A DNA stretch of 64,000 nucleotides from SYIM01 sp041182885 (GTDB lineage: Bacteria > Pseudomonadota > Gammaproteobacteria > Burkholderiales > Burkholderiaceae_E): positions 1 to 64,000 of the forward strand of contig JBMSQB010000004.1 in assembly GCA_049423065.1 (NCBI GenBank). The letters run 5' to 3'. Made by a program: the position numbers and the translations under genes. The notes beneath the pieces were generated by a model. It did no database searches, was not told where the DNA came from, and was given only the letters and a program-made list of their open reading frames with translations. Shown here one piece after another: positions 43,938 through 53,041 of the stretch; the stretch's first letter is position 1, and every line of letters starts with the position of its first letter.

Positions 43938-44600
43938 ATGAATCTGAGCCTGCCGCAACTCATTGCGGTGTACGCAATCCCGGTCATTCTCGCCATCACG
44001 CTGCACGAAGCCGCTCACGCCTGGCTCGCGGCGCGCTTGGGCGACCCCACTGCGCGTCTGCAGGGCAGGGTGTCGGCCAATCCGCTTCGTCATGTTGACC
44101 CGATTGGCACCCTGCTGGTGCCCGCGCTCATCCTGCTGGTGGGCAAGGCGCTTGGGGCGGGGGGTCTTTTGTTCGGCTGGGCCAAGCCGGTTCCGGTCGA
44201 TGCCTCGGCGTTCCGGTCGCCCCGTCGCGACCTGGGCCTGGTCGCTGCGGCAGGGCCAGGCGCCAATCTGCTGATGGCGCTGGGCTGGGCGATCCTGCTC
44301 AAACTGCTGGTGCTGGGGGCGGTGAATGTCGAGTTCCTGGTGTTGATGGCGCAGGCTGGCATTCTTTGCAATCTGGGGCTCGCGGTACTCAATCTGCTGC
44401 CGGTCCCGCCGCTTGACGGCGGCCGCATCGTGGCAAGTTTTCTCCCGCTCCGGGCAGCCATCGTCTGGTACCGGCTTGAGCGCTTTGGCCTCCTGATCGT
44501 GCTGGCGCTGCTTGCCACCGGCCTGCTGGGTGCGATCATCACGCCCGCCATCGGGTTGGGCGTCGACCTGATTTCCTGGTTATTCAACTTTTCGGGCTGA
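43938..44600 (+). CDS. Site-2 protease family (M50) membrane metalloprotease
   Basis: 220 residues, about five membrane helices. The zinc motif is His23-Glu24-X2-His27 (HEAAH), and the third ligand lies in NLLPVPPLDGGRI. There are no PDZ or CBS domains, so it belongs to the short YwhC/rhomboid-sized group. The substrate is unknown. Its stop is two bases before trpS. Linkage with yciO and trpS recurs in betaproteobacteria. Confidence 0.92.
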   Translation: MNLSLPQLIAVYAIPVILAITLHEAAHAWLAARLGDPTARLQGRVSANPLRHVDPIGTLLVPALILLVGKALGAGGLLFGWAKPVPVDASAFRSPRRDLGLVAAAGPGANLLMALGWAILLKLLVLGAVNVEFLVLMAQAGILCNLGLAVLNLLPVPPLDGGRIVASFLPLRAAIVWYRLERFGLLIVLALLATGLLGAIITPAIGLGVDLISWLFNFSG

Positions 44601-44602
44601 TC

Positions 44603-45805
44603 ATGTTTCCAGAACGTGTCGTCTCCGGCATGCGCCCCACCGGGGCGCTGCATCTCGGGCACTACCACGGCGCGCTGAAGAATTGGGTGCGACTGCAATC
44701 CGAGTATCCCTGCCTGTTTTTTGTGGCTGACTGGCATGCCCTCACCACCCACTACGACTCACCCGAAGTCATCGGAAACAATATCTGGGAGATGGTGATC
44801 GACTGGCTCGCCGCCGGCATCGACCCGCAGCAGTCCACGCTGTTCATCCAGTCCCGCGTGCCCGAGCACGCCGAACTTCATCTGCTGCTGTCGATGAGCA
44901 CGCCGCTTGGCTGGCTGGAACGCGTGCCCACCTACAAGGACCAGCAGGAAAAGCTATCGGATCGCGATCTGGCCACCTACGGCTTTCTGGGCTATCCGCT
45001 GCTTCAGGCGGCCGACATCCTGATGTATCGCGCCGCATTCGTTCCGGTTGGCGAAGACCAGGTGCCGCACATCGAGCTGACGCGCGAGATCGCGCGCCGC
45101 TTCAATCATCTTTTCGGCCGCGAACCAGGTTTCGAGGACAAGGCGCGCGAAGCGGTCAAAAGACTGGGCAGCAAGCGTGCGCGGATGTATCAGCAGTTGC
45201 GTACCCGCTTTCAGGAGCAGGGCGATGACGAGGCCCTGCAGCAGGCCCGCGAGCTGCTCGACCAGTCGCCCAACCTCAGCCTGGGCGACCGCGAGCGGCT
45301 CTTTGGCTGGCTTGAGGGAAGCCGGAAGATCATTCTTGCCGAGCCGCAGGCGTTGCTTACCGAGGCCTCGCGGATGCCCGGCATCGATGGACAGAAAATG
45401 TCCAAGAGCTATGGCAATTCGATCGGCATGCGGGAAGACCCCGAGTCGGTCACACGCAAGATCCGCACGATGCCCACCGATCCGGCGCGGGTGCGTCGAA
45501 CCGATCCGGGGGATCCCGGTCGCTGTCCGGTGTGGCAGCTGCACGTCGTCTATTCCGATGATGAAACCCGGGACTGGGTGCGCGCCGGTTGCACATCGGC
45601 AGGCATCGGTTGCCTGGAGTGCAAACAGCCGGTGGTCGACGCCGTGCTGAAGGAGCAGCAAGGCTTTCTGGAGCGCGCGCAACCCTATCTCGATGACCCA
45701 AGCCTGCTGCGCAACATCATTGCCGATGGCTGCGACCGAGCCCGCAAACTCGCGCAGGAAACCATGCGTGATGTCCGTGAGGTGATGGGTCTCAGCCATG
45801 ACTGA
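44603..45805 (+). CDS. trpS: Tryptophanyl-tRNA synthetase
   Basis: 400 residues. Class I motifs are intact: HLGH in GALHLGHYHGALKNW near the N-terminus, and KMSKS in DGQKMSKSYGNS. It is longer than E. coli TrpS because of an insertion of roughly 60 residues before KMSKS (contains QGDDEALQQARELLDQ), which I associate with the betaproteobacterial form. The stop overlaps the next gene by 8 nt. Confidence 0.97.
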   Translation: MFPERVVSGMRPTGALHLGHYHGALKNWVRLQSEYPCLFFVADWHALTTHYDSPEVIGNNIWEMVIDWLAAGIDPQQSTLFIQSRVPEHAELHLLLSMSTPLGWLERVPTYKDQQEKLSDRDLATYGFLGYPLLQAADILMYRAAFVPVGEDQVPHIELTREIARRFNHLFGREPGFEDKAREAVKRLGSKRARMYQQLRTRFQEQGDDEALQQARELLDQSPNLSLGDRERLFGWLEGSRKIILAEPQALLTEASRMPGIDGQKMSKSYGNSIGMREDPESVTRKIRTMPTDPARVRRTDPGDPGRCPVWQLHVVYSDDETRDWVRAGCTSAGIGCLECKQPVVDAVLKEQQGFLERAQPYLDDPSLLRNIIADGCDRARKLAQETMRDVREVMGLSHD

Positions 45806-46385
45806 CGCGCGGGCGGCCACACCGGCTGCCGGGTGCGTGCCGGCGCATGGTGCGTCTGCGCCCTCCGCGTGGGTGATGCGCGGGCTTGGCTGGCTGGCTC
45901 CGGGCAGCCGGGTTCTCGATCTTGCCGCCGGGCAGGGGCGTCACGCGCGGGCGGCCGAGGCGCTCGGCATGGTGGTGACCGCAGTTGATCGAGATGCTGT
46001 GGCATTGCGGTCAATCGGTGGCAAGGTCCGTTGCGTCGAGGCCGATCTGGAAGCAAACCCGCTCCCCTTCGAGGCGGCGAGCCTTGATTGCGTCATCGTC
46101 ACCAACTACCTGTTCCGGCCAAGGTTTTCAGAAATGTGCGGGCTACTCGCACCGGGCGGTCTCCTGATTTATGAAACCTTCGCGCGTGGCAATGAACGCT
46201 ACGGCAAGCCGAGCAACCCCGATTTCCTGCTCGAACCCGGCGAGTTGTTCACGCGGTGCGCCGAGGCCGGGCTGGCTGTGATTGCCTTTGAGGATGGCGT
46301 GATTCGGGGGTCTCGGCGCGCCCGGGTTCAGCGGGTCCTCGCGGTCGGGCCCTCGGCGAACCTCGAGAGCTTCGCGATAGAATGA
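45798..46385 (+). CDS. Class I SAM-dependent methyltransferase
   Basis: 195 residues. SAM motif I is VLDLAAGQGRHA, with VTAVDRD as the acidic second strand. The later VIVTNYLFRP and PGGLLIYETFARGNERYGKP resemble methyltransferases of the tellurite-resistance TehB/UbiE-like type. The substrate is unknown. It starts 8 nt inside trpS and ends 28 bases before dapA. Confidence 0.87.
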   Translation: MTDARAATPAAGCVPAHGASAPSAWVMRGLGWLAPGSRVLDLAAGQGRHARAAEALGMVVTAVDRDAVALRSIGGKVRCVEADLEANPLPFEAASLDCVIVTNYLFRPRFSEMCGLLAPGGLLIYETFARGNERYGKPSNPDFLLEPGELFTRCAEAGLAVIAFEDGVIRGSRRARVQRVLAVGPSANLESFAIE

Positions 46386-46413
46386 CTGCTTCCCTCTTCG
46401 GAACCCTCAAACC

Positions 46414-47286
46414 ATGATCCAGGGCAGCATTGTCGCGATCGTCACGCCGATGCACGAGGACGGCAGCCTCGACCTCGATGGCTACCGTCGCTTGATTGAC
46501 TGGCATATCGAACAGAAAACCGCCGCCATCGTTGCGGTCGGCACTACCGGTGAATCGCCAACGGTCGATCACGATGAGCACTGCACCCTGATCCGGGTTG
46601 CGGTCGAGCATGCCGCGGGACGCCTGCCCATCATCGCCGGCACGGGCGGCAACTCCACGCGCGAGGCCATCGAACTCACCGAGTACGCGAAGAAGGTTGG
46701 TGCGGCGGCCTCCCTGCAGGTGGTCCCCTACTACAACAAGCCCACCCAGGAGGGCATGGTCAGGCACTTCACGGCGGTCGCCGAGCGTGTTGGCCTGCCC
46801 GTCATCCTGTACAACGTGCCGGGCCGTACGGTCGCCGACCTCTCGAACGACAGCGTGCTGAAGCTTGCCCAGGTGCCAGGCGTGATCGGGCTCAAAGACG
46901 CCACCGGCGACATTCCCCGTGGCTCCGATCTGCTTGCCCGGTTGCCTGCCGGTTTTGGTGTCTACAGCGGCAACGACGACTCCGCGCTCGCGCTCATGGC
47001 AATGGGCTCGCATGGTGTCATCTCGGTCACCGCCAACATCGCCCCGGGCGCCATGGCAAAGATGTGTGCGGCGGCGCTTGCCGGGCGCTGGAATGAGGCG
47101 CTTGCCATCAACCGGCAGCTGCTGCCGCTTCATCTCAAACTGTTCGTTGAAGCCAACCCCATTCCGGTCAAGTGGGCGATGGCCGAGCGGGGGCTGATCG
47201 GGCCGGCGGTTCGCATGCCACTGACTCCGCTCTCGCCCGGCTTCCATGATGTTGTGCGCGCAGCCATGCGCGCGGCAGGGGTCTGA
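46414..47286 (+). CDS. dapA: 4-hydroxy-tetrahydrodipicolinate synthase
   Basis: 290 residues. It condenses pyruvate and aspartate semialdehyde in lysine and diaminopimelate synthesis. The Schiff-base lysine is Lys161 in GLKDATGD. VGTTGESPTV and LYNVPGRT supply the other active-site residues. A TAGAAT at 46378-46383 could be its -10, without a clear -35. bamC follows directly, the usual dapA-bamC pair. Confidence 0.98.
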   Translation: MIQGSIVAIVTPMHEDGSLDLDGYRRLIDWHIEQKTAAIVAVGTTGESPTVDHDEHCTLIRVAVEHAAGRLPIIAGTGGNSTREAIELTEYAKKVGAAASLQVVPYYNKPTQEGMVRHFTAVAERVGLPVILYNVPGRTVADLSNDSVLKLAQVPGVIGLKDATGDIPRGSDLLARLPAGFGVYSGNDDSALALMAMGSHGVISVTANIAPGAMAKMCAAALAGRWNEALAINRQLLPLHLKLFVEANPIPVKWAMAERGLIGPAVRMPLTPLSPGFHDVVRAAMRAAGV

Positions 47287-47287
47287 C

Positions 47288-48454
47288 ATGCAGCGGCCAC
47301 TTTCGCGGGTCCTGGGCGGGTTGGTTTGGGTGGCCGTCGCTTCACTGCTTCACGGTTGCGGCTTCAACAACTACCTCGAAGAGCGTGGCAAGGTCGATTA
47401 CAAGTCGGCCTCGAGCGCGCCTCGTACCTCGCTGGAGGTGCCGCCTGATCTGGTCTCGCCGCGCAGCGATGAACGGTTCGCCATTCCAGCGTCGCGGGGC
47501 GGCGAGCGAACCCTGTCCTCGTTTGAGCGCGATCGCGCCCAGACGGCGGCGCGTACCGGGGCGCCGGGGGTGCTGCCATCCGCGCCTGGCGCAAGAATCG
47601 AACGTGCGGGGCTCCAGCGCTGGCTGGTGGTCGACATGCCGCCTGAGAAGCTCTGGCCGTCGGTGCGCGATTTCTGGACCGAAACCGGTTTCACGCTCGA
47701 GATCGACAGTGCAGAGACCGGCACCATCGAAACCAACTGGCTCGAAAATCGGGCGCGGGTGCCGCTCGACCTCGTTCGCCGCACCTTGGGTAGAGTGCTC
47801 GAGGGCATCTACTCCTCGGGCACACTCGACAAATTCCGCACTCGCATCGAGCGCCTGCCCGATGGCCGCTCGGAAGTCTATGTTTCGCACCGGGGCATGG
47901 AAGAGGTGGCCACGTCTGCTTCGCGCGACTCCTTCATCTGGCAGCGGCGCGCACCCGAGCCCGACCTCGAAGTCGAAATGTTGAACCGCCTGATGCTCAA
48001 GATCTCGGGCGGGCAGCGGGCGCAGCAGATGGTGGCGACAGGCAAGACCCCTGCGCCGGAAATACGCGATGTACGGATCTCGGGCGAAGGCGCAGGGCGG
48101 GGCATCGACCTTGATGACCCGTTTGACCGGGCATGGCGTCGGGTGGGGCTTGCGCTTGATCGGGGCGGTTTCACCGTGGAGGACCGCGATCGCTCGCGAG
48201 GTGCCTATTTCGTTCGTTACATCGATGCCGACGAGCAGGCACGCGCGGCGGCCGATCGGCCGGGCTTCTTCGGTCGTCTGTTTACGCGTTCGTCCAAGCC
48301 CGAACTGAGTCAGCAATACCGTCTCAGTCTGGTAACCGCGGGCACCGGTGTTCGCCTCACCATTCAGGACAAGGACGGCAAGCCCACCCCGGAGGCTGAC
48401 CGCGCCACTGTCAACCGCATCCTCGACCTGCTGATGCAGCAGATGCTGCTGTAG
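47288..48454 (+). CDS. bamC: Outer membrane assembly lipoprotein BamC
   Basis: 388 residues from ATG 47288, one base after the dapA stop. The lipoprotein signal has a lipobox LHGC with Cys24 and Gly at +2, consistent with outer-membrane sorting. A conserved unstructured segment (VDYKSASSAPRTSLEVPPDL) binds BamD in homologues. Two helix-grip domains follow, with WLVVDMPPEKLWPSVRDFW and FDRAWRRVGLALDRGGF. It is part of the BAM complex that inserts outer-membrane proteins. Confidence 0.94.
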   Translation: MQRPLSRVLGGLVWVAVASLLHGCGFNNYLEERGKVDYKSASSAPRTSLEVPPDLVSPRSDERFAIPASRGGERTLSSFERDRAQTAARTGAPGVLPSAPGARIERAGLQRWLVVDMPPEKLWPSVRDFWTETGFTLEIDSAETGTIETNWLENRARVPLDLVRRTLGRVLEGIYSSGTLDKFRTRIERLPDGRSEVYVSHRGMEEVATSASRDSFIWQRRAPEPDLEVEMLNRLMLKISGGQRAQQMVATGKTPAPEIRDVRISGEGAGRGIDLDDPFDRAWRRVGLALDRGGFTVEDRDRSRGAYFVRYIDADEQARAAADRPGFFGRLFTRSSKPELSQQYRLSLVTAGTGVRLTIQDKDGKPTPEADRATVNRILDLLMQQMLL

Positions 48455-48514
48455 CCCCGGCGTGGTTTGCCTGGGTCGGTTGGAGATTGTGCCCGCCCGT
48501 TCAGGTCTGCCGGC

Positions 48515-49312
48515 GTGAGGTTCGCGAGCCTGGGCAGTGGCAGCGACGGCAACGCCCTGCTGATCGAGAGCCAGGACGGCGCGCGTGTCACCCGGATTCT
48601 GATCGATTGCGGCTTTAGCCTGCGCGAATCCAGGCGAAAACTGCGCGCGGCCGGGATCGAGCCCGAGCAACTCGATGCGATTCTGGTCACGCATGAGCAC
48701 GGTGATCATGTGGGCGGCGTGTTCCGCCTGTCGCGTGCGCACCGGATTCCCGCCTGGCTCACCCATGGGACGCTCTCGGCGAGCGCTCACGAGTCAATGC
48801 CGACCGGCGCGGATGCGCTGCCGGCACTGTTCCGCACGGTCACGCCGGATCAGGCCTTTGAAGTGGGGGGCCTGCAGATCATGCCGGTGTCGGTGCCCCA
48901 CGATGCCAGGGAGCCCGTGCAATATGTGATCGATGATGGTCGCGTGCGCCTGGGCGTGCTCACCGATCTTGGTCACGGATCGGCGCACGTGAGGCGAGCC
49001 TACTCGGGCATGGATGCGCTGGTACTCGAGTGCAATCACGACAGCGCGCTGCTGGCGGCCAACAGCACGTATCCCGAAGGCTTGAAGCGCCGAATCTCGG
49101 GTCCGTGGGGACACCTGGCCAACCACGCCGCCGCCGAACTGCTGGCATCGCTCGACAACCGTCGCCTTCGCCTGGTGGTTGCCGCACATCTGAGTGCACA
49201 GAACAACTCCCCGGCGCTGGCGCAGCAGGCGCTCGCCGGTGCGCTGCAGACCGATCCCGGATCGGTGGGCGTGGCGGATCAGGAAACCGGTTTTCACTGG
49301 ACGGCGATCTGA
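48515..49312 (+). CDS. MBL-fold metallo-hydrolase, YycJ/VicX-like
   Basis: 265 residues from GTG 48515, in register with homologues that begin MRFASLGSGS; the frame is open further upstream to 48467. The metal-binding motif is His60-X-His62-X-Asp64-His65 (THEHGDH). VSVPHDAREPVQY, LTDLGH and VVAAHLSAQNN give the later metal ligands. The family includes exonuclease-like DNA-processing enzymes, but the substrate here is unknown. Confidence 0.9.
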   Translation: MRFASLGSGSDGNALLIESQDGARVTRILIDCGFSLRESRRKLRAAGIEPEQLDAILVTHEHGDHVGGVFRLSRAHRIPAWLTHGTLSASAHESMPTGADALPALFRTVTPDQAFEVGGLQIMPVSVPHDAREPVQYVIDDGRVRLGVLTDLGHGSAHVRRAYSGMDALVLECNHDSALLAANSTYPEGLKRRISGPWGHLANHAAAELLASLDNRRLRLVVAAHLSAQNNSPALAQQALAGALQTDPGSVGVADQETGFHWTAI

Positions 49313-49402
49313 TCCTCCGGTTTCGCGGCCGGCGCGCGGATGTCTGTCGGGAGCTTGCCAGCGTGATTTGCGCGCGGCGCGGGCGTGTCGTCTGCGAGAG
49401 GT

Positions 49403-50638
49403 TCAGCGTGGCTTCCGGGAATGGACGGGATGCAACCATCCGGCCCGGGCCCAGTCGACCAGCAGTTGCGCGAGCTCCGGGTGGGCGCTCGCCTGACTGG
49501 CCTCGTGAGCGGTGAGTTGTCGCAGGTTGGCAAGCCTCTGGAGCAGGTTTCGCGCTGGGCGCAATTTGGGTGCGGCCACCGACTCGCCGTTGATGTGGAA
49601 GCGTGAGGCGCGATAGAGAAAGCGGGTTCTGCGATCGAGCTGCAAACCAGTGCGGCGGCCTGCCTCGAAAAAGCGTGCTTCGTTGAGTCGCGGCGGGGCA
49701 TCGAAAAAAACGTTTGCCGCGGGCTCGGTGAGAAAGCGCCCGATGAAATCATCCACCGATGCGACAGTGGGGCGCCAGCCCAGCGCCCAATCCCGCATCT
49801 GCCGATGCAGGTCAACAGGAACCTCCGCCGCGCGCGCGGTGCGGGGGCGGCCGCGATCGCCAAAGCGGGGGTCGGACCCACCGGGTGAATCTGCAGCGTC
49901 CGCGAGGAACTCACGCAGAAACTCCTGCCTGGACGGCGCCCTGAAGCCCACCGAGCCGGTCATGCAGGGGCCTTCCGCAATACCGTCGTGGGCCCAGCCC
50001 GGGGGCAGGTAGAGCATGTCTCCCGGTTCGAGCAGCCACTCCTGGGTGGGCTCGAACTGCTCAAGAATCTTGAGCGGCAGCCCGGGTTTCAATCGGTCAT
50101 GACCTGGCGGGGCGATCCGCCAGCGGCGCTTTCCCCAAAGCTGGATGAGGAAGACATCGTAGGAGTCGAGGTGGGGTCCGACCCCGCCCTGATTCGCGGC
50201 GAGGCTGATCATCAGATCGTCGAGCCGGGCATCGGGGATGAACCGGAACCTGGACATCAGTTCATGGGTGCGGTCATCGTGCAGATTGACGCCCTGCACG
50301 AGCAGGGTCCAGCGACTTCGCGTGAGCGAGGGAACCTGATCGGATTCGAATGGCCCGTGCGCGAGAGTCCAGCGGCCGCCGAACGAGGTGACCAGCCGCG
50401 ACTGAACCGAGTCATCCTGAGCGAGTGCGATCAGCGCCTGTGCATCGAAGGGCGGCTTGATGTCAGGCAGAGCGGCCCTGACCAGAAGCGGCCGACGCTG
50501 CCAGTGATTGCGCAGGAACTCGTCTACACTCAGCCCGCCCAGGAGCGCTGCATCGGCTCGGGCGGTCCGGCTGCCCTGTTGGCGCGCGGTTCGAGAGGCA
50601 GGCAGCCTGGTCGGGCTGGGCTTGGACTGTCGATTCAT
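49403..50638 (-). CDS. JmjC-type ribosomal oxygenase, RoxA/YcfD-like
   Basis: 411 residues. The cupin/JmjC core begins FLRNHWQRRPLLVRAALP, followed by the iron site HLDSYDVFLIQLWGKRRW (His and Asp) and PPGWAHDG (second His). The C-terminal part has the winged-helix-like RTRFLYRASRFHINGES. E. coli YcfD hydroxylates arginine 81 of ribosomal protein L16 using 2-oxoglutarate and O2; this protein matches its size and order. An extra Arg/Ser-rich N-terminus of about 30 residues precedes the fold, so the true start may lie inside. The 90 bases on its 3' side hold no feature I can name. Confidence 0.9.
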   Translation of the reverse strand: MNRQSKPSPTRLPASRTARQQGSRTARADAALLGGLSVDEFLRNHWQRRPLLVRAALPDIKPPFDAQALIALAQDDSVQSRLVTSFGGRWTLAHGPFESDQVPSLTRSRWTLLVQGVNLHDDRTHELMSRFRFIPDARLDDLMISLAANQGGVGPHLDSYDVFLIQLWGKRRWRIAPPGHDRLKPGLPLKILEQFEPTQEWLLEPGDMLYLPPGWAHDGIAEGPCMTGSVGFRAPSRQEFLREFLADAADSPGGSDPRFGDRGRPRTARAAEVPVDLHRQMRDWALGWRPTVASVDDFIGRFLTEPAANVFFDAPPRLNEARFFEAGRRTGLQLDRRTRFLYRASRFHINGESVAAPKLRPARNLLQRLANLRQLTAHEASQASAHPELAQLLVDWARAGWLHPVHSRKPR

Positions 50639-50658
50639 GGATCACCCGGGAGACGTTG

Positions 50659-51150
50659 ATGTCGTTATCAATTACCGCGGGACGCTGGGTCACCCTGCGC
50701 TACCGCATCAGTGACGCGCAAGGCGAGCCGATCGAGCCGGGCGAACGCGAGCTTACCTATCTTCATGGTGGCTATGGAGCGGTTCTGGCCGGAATTGAAG
50801 ATGCGCTGGAAGGTCACGCGGCGGGCCACGCGGCGACGCTGCAACTCGAACCCGAGGATGCGTTCGGCGACTATGACGCGTCGCTCGTGTATCTGGCACC
50901 GCGGGCAGGCTTTCCTGATGACCTGGAAGAAGGCATGGGCTTCCAGAAGGTGCCGGGCATGCCTGAACTCGATCACGATGGCCATGTGTATATCGCCACC
51001 GAATTTACCGAGGACACCGTGGTGCTGGACGGTAATCATCCGCTTGCCGGGCTGGCGCTTCGCTTTGAACTGCGGGTGATTTCGGTGTCCGAGGCGAGCG
51101 AGGCGGACATTGAACGCGAACGCCGCCTGGCAGAGGACGATGCCGATTAG
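50659..51150 (+). CDS. SlyD-like FKBP-type peptidyl-prolyl isomerase
   Basis: 163 residues from ATG 50659 (TTG 50656 precedes it). The FKBP half is split by the IF (insert-in-flap) chaperone domain, and closes with LDGNHPLAGLALRFELRVI, typical of SlyD. The His/Cys-rich metal tail of E. coli SlyD is absent; the C-terminus is short and acidic. It catalyses proline isomerisation and has chaperone activity. It is divergent from roxA and overlaps the ABC exporter by 4 bases at the 3' ends. Confidence 0.93.
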   Translation: MSLSITAGRWVTLRYRISDAQGEPIEPGERELTYLHGGYGAVLAGIEDALEGHAAGHAATLQLEPEDAFGDYDASLVYLAPRAGFPDDLEEGMGFQKVPGMPELDHDGHVYIATEFTEDTVVLDGNHPLAGLALRFELRVISVSEASEADIERERRLAEDDAD

Positions 51151-53003
51151 GCTGCACTCGGCTCGGTAAAGCCACCCTGTTCCACCATTCTTGCGAACAC
51201 CCCGCCCAGCGCCACCAGTTCGTCGAAACGTCCTGATTCGATGACTCGTCCCTGCTCCACCACCAGGATGCGATCGGCATCGGCCACGGTGGACAGACGG
51301 TGCGCAATGACCAGGGTGGTGCGCCCGCGCCGCACCGCTTCCAGTGCATCGCGAATTCGTGCCTCGGTCTGAACATCGAGCGCGCTGGTCGCCTCATCAA
51401 GCAGCAGAAGCGGGGCATCGCGCAGGATCGCCCGGGCAATGGCCAGCCTCTGGCGTTCGCCGCCCGAAAGCGATGCACCGCGCTCGCCGATCACGAAGTC
51501 GTAGCCGCCGGGTTTGCCGATGATGAACTCGTGCGCCTGGGCAAGTCGGGCCGCGCGTTCGATTTCTTCCGCACTGGCGTCGGGTCGGCCGATGGCGATG
51601 TTCTCGGCGATCGACCGATTGAAGAGTCCGGCATCCTGGAACACCACCGCAATCTGCTCGCGAAGCGATGCGAGCGTGACGGTGGCGATGTCGATTCCGT
51701 CCACCAGAATGCGGCCCTGATCGGGTGCGCGCAGCCGTTGCAGAAGCGACAGCGTGGTGCTTTTTCCTGCGCCCGTTGCACCCACCAGCGCGAAGGTGGC
51801 ACCGGCCGGGATGTTGAAGTCGAGATCGAATACGCCCTGGGCCGAACCGGGGAAACGGAAACTCACCTGCTCAAAGCGCACGGCGCCCGCCACCGGCGGA
51901 AGCGGCTTCGCATCGGGCGCCTCCGATACGGCCTCGCGCGCATCGAGCAGTTCGAACAGGCTGGCAAGCGTTGGAATGCTCTGTGCCATCCGCACTGCAA
52001 AACCGGAGAGCGAGTCGAGCTTTCCGATGAGAAGCCCCGCAAAGCCCACGAATGCAACGATCTCGCCCACCGTGATCTGTTCGCGGGCGACCAGCACAGA
52101 GCCGACCGCATACAGGATCACCACTGTGATGGTGGCTGCGGTTCGGGTGAGCACAGTGAGCAGCCCCCACCAGGTGAGCACAGGGTACTGCGCGGCGAGC
52201 AGTCGGGACATGATGGCCCGCATCGCCTGCATTTCCGCGCCGAAGCGGCCATAACTCTGGACCACCGTGACATTGCCGATGACATCGCCCACCCGGCCAT
52301 AGACTTCGCCGTGATACCGCTCGACATCGGCCTGCCCGCCGTGCGTACGACGGGCGATGAACAGATTGGCAAGCACATAGGCCGCACCGAGTGCGACCAG
52401 GAGCGACGCCATCATTGCGTTCATCTGCCAGGCTACCGGGATCATGACCATGAGCCCTGCGAGCGCGACAAACTGTTCGCGCAGAAGCGATAGGCCGTTC
52501 CAGAACAGGGCGTCGGTTCCGGCAAGGATGGAACGTACGACTGCTCCCGAGCCGCGCTCGGCGTGATACCCCGAGGGCAGTGCAAGCGCGCGCTCGTAAG
52601 CCGCCGCGAGTGCGGCCAGCCTGCGGCGATGGGCGAGCCGGTCTGCCATCACCGCCACGATCACGCCGGCGAGAATGCCGGCGAGTCCCACCCCTGCCCA
52701 TACAGCAATCACGCCAAAGGCCGGTGTGCGCGCGGCAAGTGCATCCACGACCCGCGCGAGCAATACCTGTTCGATCACGGGTACGGCAGCGAGCATGAGC
52801 CCGGACAGGACGATCAGCACCGCCTGACGGCGCTCAGCGAGCAGCAGCCCGAGTGCGCGCCGCAGCGTGGCGCTCGGGCGGGCGGCTGCAGGGCGCTCAG
52901 CGGGCACCGTGGACGGTGCAGCGGCACGGGCCGCGGCGGGCGCCTCGGAAGGCGCACCGGACCGGGCCGCGTCGGGCGCCTCGGAGGAAGACGGGTCGGT
53001 CAT
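51147..53003 (-). CDS. ABC exporter, half-type (NdvA/MsbA-like), with Ala/Pro-rich N-terminal extension
   Basis: 618 residues. Residues 1 to about 48 are low-complexity Ala/Pro/Ser. Six membrane helices (about 50-330) follow, then a canonical ATPase with Walker A VGATGAGKST, signature LSGGERQRLAIARAI, Walker B LLLLDEATSALD and switch VIAHRLSTV. Sequence feel is nearest to glucan exporters of the NdvA/ChvA kind, with MsbA-like lipid exporters as the alternative. No glucan synthase is nearby. Its 3' end converges on and overlaps the FKBP gene. Confidence 0.85.
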   Translation of the reverse strand: MTDPSSSEAPDAARSGAPSEAPAAARAAAPSTVPAERPAAARPSATLRRALGLLLAERRQAVLIVLSGLMLAAVPVIEQVLLARVVDALAARTPAFGVIAVWAGVGLAGILAGVIVAVMADRLAHRRRLAALAAAYERALALPSGYHAERGSGAVVRSILAGTDALFWNGLSLLREQFVALAGLMVMIPVAWQMNAMMASLLVALGAAYVLANLFIARRTHGGQADVERYHGEVYGRVGDVIGNVTVVQSYGRFGAEMQAMRAIMSRLLAAQYPVLTWWGLLTVLTRTAATITVVILYAVGSVLVAREQITVGEIVAFVGFAGLLIGKLDSLSGFAVRMAQSIPTLASLFELLDAREAVSEAPDAKPLPPVAGAVRFEQVSFRFPGSAQGVFDLDFNIPAGATFALVGATGAGKSTTLSLLQRLRAPDQGRILVDGIDIATVTLASLREQIAVVFQDAGLFNRSIAENIAIGRPDASAEEIERAARLAQAHEFIIGKPGGYDFVIGERGASLSGGERQRLAIARAILRDAPLLLLDEATSALDVQTEARIRDALEAVRRGRTTLVIAHRLSTVADADRILVVEQGRVIESGRFDELVALGGVFARMVEQGGFTEPSAA

Positions 53004-53041
53004 GGGTTGGACGGAACGTGTGTCGAGCGGGGGCCGATGCC

